Source: Calditrichia bacterium | GTDB lineage: Bacteria; Calditrichota; Calditrichia; Calditrichales; J004 | Reading direction: 5' to 3' | Assembly (NCBI GenBank): GCA_020635035.1 | Contig: JACKAO010000002.1 | Location: 124,001-188,000, forward strand | Length of the DNA: 64,000 nucleotides | Shown here: positions 44,155 to 51,717 of the stretch, in pieces | Layout of the letters: each line of letters starts with the position of its first letter | Position numbering within the stretch: position 1 is the first letter of the stretch | Position numbers and translations under genes: made by a program | Notes under the pieces: generated by a model | The model's database searches: none | The model's input: only the letters and a program-made list of their open reading frames with translations | Told to the model about the DNA's origin: nothing

Positions 44155-45906
44155 TCAGGGTAAGATATCCCTTATTTGCTGTTGCAGATTTTTGTGCAGT
44201 AAAAAATTTTTATTACGATCTGTTCGCACTTCTATTAACCAATGAGAGCTGTTTTTAGCAGCATTGTTATAGCTTTGGATGAACTCGTCGTTTGTCGATG
44301 GTGATGAATAATCAATCCCAAAAAGACTCGCAGCATTCTTAAATGTGAAACTATGGGGAGTGCCGAAAAACTTTTCGAAAACGTCCTGGTGTTCAGCAAT
44401 CGGCAGAAATGAAAAAATACCTCCACCTTGATTATTAATAAGGATAATCTTAACGGGGTAACTAAAATTTTGCAGCAATGCCAATGAATTCATATCGTGG
44501 ATAAATGCCAGATCTCCAATAACAAGTGTTAATGGTTTTCTGTGCCCGGCTGCAAAACCAAGTGCAGAAGCAATTGTGCCGTCTATGCCACTTGCGCCGC
44601 GGTTTGACCCGATGTATACAATTTTTTCCGTGGTGCCTGCATACATATCAAAATCACGCACCGGCATACTGGATGCCAGGAAAAGACATGAATCATTTTC
44701 AATTTCGTTTATAACATTTCGGGCTATATCTATTTCACTCAAATTTTTCTTCTGGCTAAAAGTTGATATTACCTCCACTACTTTATTTTCAAAGTGCCGT
44801 AACTCATCAACAAGAACACCATCTTGCCTGCTTTTTGGTAGCTCATGGATAGATTCATTCAGATTTTTTGCACTTGTTTGCACACGCATGGTCACTTTAT
44901 GCAGCGGATCAATTCTTTTACTAAACCTGGAAAAATGAATGCAAGGGCCGATATGACTTTCAAGTAGTTTCAACAGTCTTTTGGAAACCAATTGACCACC
45001 TATATGAAATATGGGTAATCGGCTTAAATTAATTTGCAGTTTTTCAGATAAAAGTAACTGGTCGAAATAGTGTATAATGTTTGAATGTTCATGCAGGCGC
45101 AACCCGGATGTAATATCGGCAAAGACCGGCCAATTAAGCTTTTCGGATAATTTTAAAATGCTGTCTGCTTCTGATATATCTTCTTCACGCCCGGCAAGAA
45201 TTATTCCTGCAGGCGCTTCTTTTAAAAAATGGGAAATGTCATCAAGGACTGAATCCGCCATTGTGAATGTACTTTTAGCAATCGTGGTAAGCGGTCCGCC
45301 TGATTGCAGCCATTCATTCGATTGTGCTAAATATGTTTCCGATATTTCAACTTTTTCCGGTGCAAGCGGTTCTCTGAACATACAATTCAAGTGAACTGGT
45401 CCTGCATTAATACCTGTTGCCTGCTGAAAGGCATAATCTATGTTGGATAAAATAAATCGTGTTGCTAAACTTTCATCCGGGCATGGCATATCAAAAAACC
45501 ATCGTGGATAAATTCCGAATATGGATTGCTGGTTTATTGCCTGATTTGCCCCGCTTTCCCTGAGCTCAGGCGGCCGATCCGCGCTTAAAACGATTAAAGG
45601 TAAGTTATCTGCGGATGCTTCAATGACAGCCGGGTAATAATTTGCAACAGCTGTACCGGAGGTACAAATCAAAACCGCCGGTCTACGAGTTGCCCGGGCA
45701 TAACCCATAGCATGAAATGCAGCACTGCGTTCATCATAAATAATTTTGCTTTGTGCTTTTTCATGCCTGGCAACAGCAACCGTTAGCGGGGTGGATCGTG
45801 ATCCGGGAGAAATGCAGAAATACTCAACACCAAGCCTTAATAATTCTTCAATTATAAGATTTGCCCAAAGCTGGTTTATGTTTTCTGAGTTTTTAACAAG
45901 ATTCAT
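44155..45906 (-). CDS. menD: SEPHCHC synthase
   Basis: A 583-residue thiamine-diphosphate enzyme. The N-terminal part has FCISPGSRSTPLTVAVARH, VLICTSGTAVANYYPAVIEA and LIVLSADRPPELRESGANQAI. The C-terminal ThDP motif is GDLAFIHDMNSLALL followed by IILINNQGGGIFSFLP. It condenses 2-oxoglutarate with isochorismate, the first committed step of the classical menaquinone route. The isochorismate synthase gene lies 107 bases upstream on the same strand. Confidence 0.95.
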   Translation of the reverse strand: MNLVKNSENINQLWANLIIEELLRLGVEYFCISPGSRSTPLTVAVARHEKAQSKIIYDERSAAFHAMGYARATRRPAVLICTSGTAVANYYPAVIEASADNLPLIVLSADRPPELRESGANQAINQQSIFGIYPRWFFDMPCPDESLATRFILSNIDYAFQQATGINAGPVHLNCMFREPLAPEKVEISETYLAQSNEWLQSGGPLTTIAKSTFTMADSVLDDISHFLKEAPAGIILAGREEDISEADSILKLSEKLNWPVFADITSGLRLHEHSNIIHYFDQLLLSEKLQINLSRLPIFHIGGQLVSKRLLKLLESHIGPCIHFSRFSKRIDPLHKVTMRVQTSAKNLNESIHELPKSRQDGVLVDELRHFENKVVEVISTFSQKKNLSEIDIARNVINEIENDSCLFLASSMPVRDFDMYAGTTEKIVYIGSNRGASGIDGTIASALGFAAGHRKPLTLVIGDLAFIHDMNSLALLQNFSYPVKIILINNQGGGIFSFLPIAEHQDVFEKFFGTPHSFTFKNAASLFGIDYSSPSTNDEFIQSYNNAAKNSSHWLIEVRTDRNKNFLLHKNLQQQIRDILP

Positions 45907-46013
45907 TCAGGATATTTTTCTGCTTGTAGCTGGAAATCTAAAAATAGTATTATTAAAAGTAATTTACAATGTGATACGGGATGGCGGTAAAACGAAAAGC
46001 GCTTTCGGTTAAT

Positions 46014-47432
46014 TCAGGATTTCTGAAAATCCGCAACATTGAGATACTCACTATCAACAAGAGCATTCATAAAGCCGGCAATTTTATTTTCAATTTCTTC
46101 CCATTCATTTTCTGCATTGGAGCCTTCTACAATGCCTGCACCTGAATAAAGAAACAATTCGTTTTCATAGACAAGTCCACTGCGGATTGCCACGGCGAAC
46201 TCAGCTTTATTTCTACTGATCCATCCAACCGGACCGGCATACCAGCCCCGGTCAAAATTTTCAATTTTCTCAATAGCATTCATTGCCTTTTCAGAAGGAA
46301 CTCCGCCTACTGCTGGTGTGGGGTGTATCTTTTCAAGAATGTCGGGGTCCTGAATATTTTCATTTAAGGTCCCTTTAAACTGCATTAAGAGATGCTGTAA
46401 ACGCGATAATTTAAGAATGGAAATCTTATCCTGTTTTACAATTTTTTTACACAACTCTTTAAGTGCACTATAAATACTATCCACAACAAAACGATGTTCG
46501 CGAATATCTTTTTCACAGTTCAGCAATTCGTTTTCAAGAACCTGATCTTCAGCAGAAGATTTTCCCCTGCGTCTTGTGCCGGCAACGGCTTCTGTGTGGA
46601 GCGAACCTTCTTCACGGTAATAAAGCTGCTCCGGTGTACCGCCAATAAATGCAATATCATTTTTCGGCTGAAAGCAAAAATAATAGGCGCGATGATTATT
46701 TAACCTTAATCTCCATAGCAATTCTATCGGATCAAGAGTTTCTGCAAAACGCAGACTTGTCCTACGGGCTAAAACAATTTTGTTAAGACTTCCGTTTTTG
46801 AAAGCTTCCAGTGCAGCAGAGATATTATTTTTCCAGCCATCATAATCAGGAAAGTCTCTTCTGGAGACCAATGACGGCCATGTTCCTTCCTTTAAAGAAT
46901 ATTCAAAGTTAATTTCTGAAAGCTCTCTGCGCGTTTTCTCTATCAGTTTTGCAATATTTTCACCGGTTCTAACAAGAATATTGCAGGCAAACAATGTTTT
47001 GGAACCCCGGCGAAATATTTCGAATTTGGGAACGATAAACCGGTAAGATGTGAATGCCTGCCATTTAAAATCAGACGAGTGTTTTTTATTAAAACGCATT
47101 CCGCCATAATAACGGACGAGCTGTTCGGTATTTTGCAGATATTCTTCAAGCCGCAGAAAGAGTGCTCTGTAATCCGGCATCAATGAACCGGAGATAACAT
47201 CAGCTTCACCCAGGCCGGCCATTTCAAACTTTCCCTGTCTGTCACGCCAATAGGTTTTTATTTCTTCTGTCTGGTGTTTAAGCCATTTAATAAGATCCAG
47301 ATTTTCAAGGGGAGCTTCAAAACGCAGGAATCTGTTCTCTATTACAAGACTATCAGGAACTGAATCCAATTGCTGATTGATCAACCTTTTTATTTCCAGG
47401 CCAGCTTCTGTTATATTTTTTACTGATTCCAT
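46014..47432 (-). CDS. menF: Isochorismate synthase
   Basis: A 472-residue chorismate-binding enzyme. The C-terminal catalytic half has LNKIVLARRTSLRF, FIGGTPEQLYYREEG, AVAGTRRRGKSSAEDQVLENELLNCEKDIREH and IHPTPAVGGVPSEKAM. It closes with YAGPVGWISRNKAEFAVAIRSGL and GAGIVEGSNAENEWEEIENK. Context in a men cluster separates it from siderophore-type EntC. It converts chorismate to isochorismate for MenD. Start supported only weakly by AGAAGTT upstream. Confidence 0.93.
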   Translation of the reverse strand: MESVKNITEAGLEIKRLINQQLDSVPDSLVIENRFLRFEAPLENLDLIKWLKHQTEEIKTYWRDRQGKFEMAGLGEADVISGSLMPDYRALFLRLEEYLQNTEQLVRYYGGMRFNKKHSSDFKWQAFTSYRFIVPKFEIFRRGSKTLFACNILVRTGENIAKLIEKTRRELSEINFEYSLKEGTWPSLVSRRDFPDYDGWKNNISAALEAFKNGSLNKIVLARRTSLRFAETLDPIELLWRLRLNNHRAYYFCFQPKNDIAFIGGTPEQLYYREEGSLHTEAVAGTRRRGKSSAEDQVLENELLNCEKDIREHRFVVDSIYSALKELCKKIVKQDKISILKLSRLQHLLMQFKGTLNENIQDPDILEKIHPTPAVGGVPSEKAMNAIEKIENFDRGWYAGPVGWISRNKAEFAVAIRSGLVYENELFLYSGAGIVEGSNAENEWEEIENKIAGFMNALVDSEYLNVADFQKS

Positions 47433-47449
47433 ATATGCTGATTAAACTT

Positions 47450-48187
47450 CTAACTTTTCTCACCCTGGTAAATAGTAGCTATACCAAAAGTAAGCGGGAA
47501 ATACTTAACATTGGAAAATCCATTTTTCTGCATTATCTCACAAAATTCATTGCCATAAGGGAATGTTTCGACGCTTTGATTCAGATAGTTGTAAGCATAG
47601 CTATCTCCGGAGATCAGGCTTCCGATTGCCGGAAGAATGTTTCTAAAATAGAACAGGTACAGTTTTTTTAAAATAAAATTGTCAGGAAGTGAAAATTCTA
47701 AAATAATAGCGCGACCCTTTTTTTTGAGTACACGATGCATATTCTTTAGAGCCTGATCGAGATTATTTACATTCCTTATCCCGAAAGAAATAGTAGTTGC
47801 ATCAAAACTGTTATCTTCAAATTTAATGTCTGTTGCATCTCCGTTTTGAAGCTGAATTTTCTGTGCAAGATTTAATTTTTCCAGCTTTTTTCTGCCGACT
47901 TCAAGCATTTTCTCTGCCATATCAATCCCTACTGCTTTCTTTATATTTGGGGATTTTTTATTTAGGGCAATCAAAACGTCGGCTGTACCGGTTGCTACAT
48001 CTAAAACAACAAGTTCTTCTCCTTGTGGCAGGTATTCTGCCAATTTATTTCTCCAGCGAACATCCTGCCTGAATGACAAAAGGCGATTTAGTAAATCGTA
48101 GCGATGTGCAATACGATCGAACATAACCCATACTTTTTTCCGGGTCTGTTCCACACTGGAATCTGATGTAGTTGATACAGTATTCAT
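47450..48187 (-). CDS. menG: Demethylmenaquinone methyltransferase
   Basis: A 245-residue UbiE/MenG class I methyltransferase: MFDRIAHRYDLLNRLLSFRQD near residue 22, SAM-binding VVLDVATGTADVLIAL, VGIDMAEKMLEVGRKK, NGDATDIKFEDNSFDATTISFGIRNV and ALKNMHRVLKKKGRAIILEF. Near the C-terminus is the UbiE signature YAYNYLNQSVETFP. It performs the last C-methylation to menaquinone. First gene of the minus-strand men cluster, 17 bases before menF. Confidence 0.95.
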   Translation of the reverse strand: MNTVSTTSDSSVEQTRKKVWVMFDRIAHRYDLLNRLLSFRQDVRWRNKLAEYLPQGEELVVLDVATGTADVLIALNKKSPNIKKAVGIDMAEKMLEVGRKKLEKLNLAQKIQLQNGDATDIKFEDNSFDATTISFGIRNVNNLDQALKNMHRVLKKKGRAIILEFSLPDNFILKKLYLFYFRNILPAIGSLISGDSYAYNYLNQSVETFPYGNEFCEIMQKNGFSNVKYFPLTFGIATIYQGEKS

Positions 48188-48283
48188 AAAATAAAAATTT
48201 AATTAACAAGCCTGTAAATTTATCTAAAAATTACAGGCTGGTCAAATATTGAGAGTACTTTTTAATGTTCGTGTTGCTGAAGT

Positions 48284-49168
48284 TTACATACCGTCCATCA
48301 TCATTTCCTGCATGGATTTTTTCTTAAATCCTGCTGGCGGAATAAATGTATCGGCTGGATGAGACGCCTTCTCGATTGAGTAAACTTCATTTATACTGTA
48401 AGATCCGCCCATACCCATTGTATTAAAAGAAATTTCAGCATCACTTGCAGGCCATCCTTCTTTAATTTCATTCCAAATAGCCTGATCTTCATTCTGCATT
48501 TCAGGCATTGCTTTGGCAAATTCTTCAAATGTTTTGCGCAGGTCTTTGTACTCGGTTGTAATCCAGTATTGACTTATTTTATCATCCATTTTGATTATAT
48601 ATTCTTTACACTTAAAGCCATTTATAACAGCCGTTTTACCGGTTTCTGTTACCTGCGGGGGCGATTGTTTCTTTTGGCCATACATTTTTTCCATTGCTGC
48701 TTTTGCTTCCGGCGGTAATTGATCCATCATTCCTTTCATGCTTTCCATTTGCTGGGACATCTGACTCATAGCCTGTTTTTGCATCTGTTGCATTTGATCA
48801 ATATTTATTTCCATGTACTCCTTTTTATCCCACATGATCGTATACATCATGTTGTTCTCAAAATTCATAATATAAGAAAGCTTCTGGCCATCCTGAACCA
48901 TATCGGCACGCATCTTTTTATGACTGATAAACATTGTTGTTTCTTCCGTTTCAGCATCAAGGCCTTTATTTTTAACCTTCTTTAATATCTCATTATAATT
49001 CATCTTAAAAAAGAAATCTGCCATTTTCTGCAGATCAGGCTCCTGGTCAAAAAGTTGCATCATTGCATCTGTATCCAGACTGATGCCATGTTGTTTTCCT
49101 TTAAAATCCTGACTATAAACATAAGAGATAAGCAAAATTAGACTAATAAATACTTTAACTGATCGCAT
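48284..49168 (-). CDS. Exported DUF4412-like, Met-rich protein
   Basis: A 294-residue protein with a signal peptide (about 1-19, ending YVYSQ). The core resembles DUF4412: ISHKKMRADMVQDGQKLSYIMNFENNMMYTIMWDKKEYMEI, then GFKCKEYIIKM and YWITTEY. The middle (about 120-165) is a Met/Gln-rich helical stretch. The C-terminus ends FIPPAGFKKKSMQEMMMDGM. Function unknown; such proteins are periplasmic or outer-membrane associated. AGGAG before the ATG supports the start. It is not clearly part of the men transcript. Confidence 0.75.
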   Translation of the reverse strand: MRSVKVFISLILLISYVYSQDFKGKQHGISLDTDAMMQLFDQEPDLQKMADFFFKMNYNEILKKVKNKGLDAETEETTMFISHKKMRADMVQDGQKLSYIMNFENNMMYTIMWDKKEYMEINIDQMQQMQKQAMSQMSQQMESMKGMMDQLPPEAKAAMEKMYGQKKQSPPQVTETGKTAVINGFKCKEYIIKMDDKISQYWITTEYKDLRKTFEEFAKAMPEMQNEDQAIWNEIKEGWPASDAEISFNTMGMGGSYSINEVYSIEKASHPADTFIPPAGFKKKSMQEMMMDGM

Positions 49169-49457
49169 ACATACTCCTAATTTTATTCTAAGACTTTCTT
49201 CAAATACCTAAAAAGTATTTTTGTACTTTAATAAATAATGCTGGTAAATAAATTACTTAAAAATCAAATGATCGAAAATTTAATTTTATTTCAATATTAC
49301 AGTGTAAATAACATGCAGGTGGTTTATCGAATGAGAATAATTATATATAAGTGAAAGAGATTGATTTTATTCCAAAATATCAAATAAAACCAGTTGTGAT
49401 TGGAAAATTAATAACTTTATCAAAAATTATCTGAAGATAATCACTTCAATGAATTTT

Positions 49458-49790
49458 CTAAACCATGACAATAATTAAAGGTATCAGCCAACTTACGGAA
49501 ATACCAACCCAAAACCACTTAAAGTCATCACGGCTGTTCTCCTGAAAGCCTTTAAAACTGCCATATTTCGACTCAACTTCGGGGTCAAGTGCTTGTTTTA
49601 TTTCATTCCAGCTTTGCAGATGATGCGCAATTTGAAAAGAAAGAAAATAGATGGCCAAGGCTGTAGTCCATTTTCCAAAGCCCGGAATTAGCAAATCTGA
49701 AAGAAAAAACCACAACAGAAAAAATGATAAAGCAACAGCTACGACTGTTAATACAAAATGCCATTTGTTGTATGGAATTCCCCAGAACAT
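49458..49790 (-). CDS. Unknown small membrane protein, 3 helices
   Basis: A 110-residue protein. Helices are at about 10-34, 40-58 and 93-110, with a polar loop (HHLQSWNEIKQALDPEVESKYGS) between the second and third. I recognise no family. AAAGGA before the ATG supports translation. It is encoded 29 bases after the SRPBCC protein on the same strand, so they are probably cotranscribed. The 289 bases downstream, up to the DUF4412-like gene, are AT-rich with nothing recognised. Confidence 0.7.
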   Translation of the reverse strand: MFWGIPYNKWHFVLTVVAVALSFFLLWFFLSDLLIPGFGKWTTALAIYFLSFQIAHHLQSWNEIKQALDPEVESKYGSFKGFQENSRDDFKWFWVGISVSWLIPLIIVMV

Positions 49791-49819
49791 CTATTTCCTT
49801 TCAGCTAATTTAATTTTGG

Positions 49820-50407
49820 TTAATATAATACCGATGAGTCATTTTGGTTTAGTGTATCAGTTTGAGCCGGCATTGATTCTATCAGGCCTTTAAGATCTCC
49901 TAAGCCCTGTTCTAATGTCGGTCCTAAAAATTTTTCTGCACCGATATTAAAATAACGTTTAAAATAAGAATCAGCTTTCATAGCAACAGTCCAGGTAACC
50001 GACGTTTTAGTGCTGTCGATTGCTTTAAAGTACCAAAGGTCCTGTGCCGTTCCCATAGGAGGTACAATAAACTCTAACTTTGATTTTATTGCCTGATTCT
50101 GAACAAGTTCTTCGATAGTCAAACTTCCTGTTCCAATTGAATCCGGATTACCTTCCCAAGCCCATTTTGAACCGACTTCACCAACAGGTCCTGTGATTTC
50201 GTGCCGGGCATTCCTATCCAGTTTTGACCAAGGATTCCATTTCAAATATTGATTGTAATCTTTTGTAATGCTATAAACCACTTCAACCGGCTTTTCAACT
50301 TCAATACTTCGAGTTACGGTTGCTTCCGGATCAATAAATGAAGGAATAATTGCAATTATACCAACAACTATCGCTAAAAAGATTAAAATTCCAACAAGAA
50401 TCTTCAT
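49820..50407 (-). CDS. SRPBCC (START-like, polyketide-cyclase fold) protein
   Basis: A 195-residue protein with an N-terminal membrane helix (about 3-22). A START/Bet v1-like domain follows: TVTRSIEVEKPVEVVYSITKDYNQYLKWNPWSKLD and the C-terminal long helix FLGPTLEQGLGDLKGLIE. The fold binds hydrophobic ligands, but the ligand and role are unknown. The helix suggests anchoring to the membrane. AGGAG before ATG supports the start. Confidence 0.85.
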   Translation of the reverse strand: MKILVGILIFLAIVVGIIAIIPSFIDPEATVTRSIEVEKPVEVVYSITKDYNQYLKWNPWSKLDRNARHEITGPVGEVGSKWAWEGNPDSIGTGSLTIEELVQNQAIKSKLEFIVPPMGTAQDLWYFKAIDSTKTSVTWTVAMKADSYFKRYFNIGAEKFLGPTLEQGLGDLKGLIESMPAQTDTLNQNDSSVLY

Positions 50408-50646
50408 GTTACGGTTCTCCTGTATTATGAGTTTTTGAAGCAGAATAAACCAAATTTTTCAATAAAGGAATTATAGTGATTTTGAAATATAGCTGAAAAT
50501 ATCTCTTAAATCAAAAGCCGCATTTTATAATAAATTTCTCTTGATAACCAGCACTGAAAAAGTATTAAAATATTTATTTATTTTGCCGGTTTTTTTTATT
50601 AACTTTTAAGCAAAATCCAAATAATCACAAAGGAGAGTTTGATTTA
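50408..50646. other. Intergenic region, nothing recognised
   Basis: An AT-rich divergent region upstream of the SRPBCC gene. No RNA gene, repeat or clear promoter could be identified. It borders the attC-like palindrome that starts at 50647. Confidence 0.4.
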
Positions 50647-50760
50647 ATTTAATAACGCGTGTTACCTGAACCGCATATTTAATTTTTAAATCAATTCCTG
50701 AAGTGTTTATTATTTCTGATACCGCCATATGCAAGGGCACGACAACCCGCGTTGTTAAAC
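50647..50760 (+). other. attC-like long imperfect inverted repeat
   Basis: ATTTAATAACGCG (50647-50659) and CGCGTTGTTAAAC (50748-50760) are complementary at 11 of 13 positions. The right end matches the integron R'' box GTTRRRY (GTTAAAC) after an L''-like CGCGTT. Inner complementary pieces include GCATAT (left arm) and ATATGC (right arm), with mismatched bases between. The total of 114 bases falls in the attC size range. No integron integrase is in the window. It could instead be a degraded site or an unrelated hairpin. Confidence 0.45.
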
Positions 50761-50769
50761 GTATACGTT
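50758..50769. promoter_or_regulatory. 12-bp perfect palindrome upstream of a lipoprotein gene
   Basis: AACGTATACGTT is a perfect palindrome at the right edge of the attC-like element, 35 bases before ATG 50805. It could be an operator for the lipoprotein gene. Chance cannot be excluded for a site of this length. Confidence 0.3.
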
Positions 50770-50804
50770 ACTAAAAGTTGTTTAACTAAAAGGAGGGTTT
50801 AGTC

Positions 50805-51527
50805 ATGTTGCAATCAAAATCATCATACCGCATTAGCGTTAATATTATTTTAATGCTGATAACCATTTCCATGATTTTTTTATTTCAATGCAGCCCTACA
50901 GATTCTAACGAAGATGATAATCTGCAAAATATGATGACCACAATTATTACTGTTCATGACAGTATACAAACTTACGATTGCTGGACAACCGGTTCCGTTC
51001 AAACTAATGAGTGGGCAAAACCAATATACAAGATCTGGATAGATACCAATGGTGATCCTTCTGATGCTTGTACCGGAAATGGATCCGGACCGAAATCTGC
51101 AGAATTTTGGCTTGATACTGGACGACTTGGTTTCAGATGGTATGGTGCCGATCATATTTTAAATACTGCTGATGATTTAGAATACTGGCCGGTACAAAAA
51201 ATCAGTGATACCCAATGGTCAGAAAACGGAATTAATGCCAATATTTCTGTGGATGGAAAATCTTTTATTATTGAGTTCCCTTTGTCTCTTATTGGAAAGC
51301 CCAAGACAATGGAAGTGAGTTTTATGACATCTCCCTGGACAACCTGCGCATCAGATAATCTTGGTACAGGATCTGGGACCAGCACTTGCTGGATTGTTAT
51401 ACCAGATGCAAGTATAATTTACAATTATACACGTTCTGATAACCCGGGTGATAACTATTGGCCAAACCTTGTTCCGAATAAACGTGCTAATTTTGACCTG
51501 ATTGAAACAAAAGTAATTATAAAATAG
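50805..51527 (+). CDS. Unknown lipoprotein
   Basis: A 240-residue protein. The N-terminal hydrophobic segment (about 10-28) ends in lipobox LFQC (Cys29), followed by an acidic stretch PTDSNEDDN. The rest is beta-rich and aromatic, with IWIDTNGDPSDACTG, AEFWLDTGRLGFRWYGADH and SFIIEFPLSLIG. This loosely recalls DOMON/carbohydrate-binding-like beta sandwiches, but I cannot assign a family. AGGAGGG eight bases before the ATG is strong. It sits just after the attC-like repeat, so it could be a cassette-borne gene, though no second site is seen after it. Confidence 0.75.
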   Translation: MLQSKSSYRISVNIILMLITISMIFLFQCSPTDSNEDDNLQNMMTTIITVHDSIQTYDCWTTGSVQTNEWAKPIYKIWIDTNGDPSDACTGNGSGPKSAEFWLDTGRLGFRWYGADHILNTADDLEYWPVQKISDTQWSENGINANISVDGKSFIIEFPLSLIGKPKTMEVSFMTSPWTTCASDNLGTGSGTSTCWIVIPDASIIYNYTRSDNPGDNYWPNLVPNKRANFDLIETKVIIK

Positions 51528-51717
51528 ATGCATAAAGAAACTATTTTTTATTCAGAATTAACAACAGATATCCATATTTTAGAGAATATTCCTAACATAG
51601 TGATTAGGACATAAAAAATGTGAGTTTTTTCTTAACTTTTATATTTTTTTGACGTTATGAATTTTGTATTTTAAACGGATTAAGAATATACTAAATAGAA
51701 AAAGTACTGGATAACAC

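Noticed and set aside
51528..51717. A second attC-like site after the lipoprotein gene
   Set aside because: No GTTRRRY/RYYYAAC pair with matching arms was found, so a cassette boundary there is unsupported.
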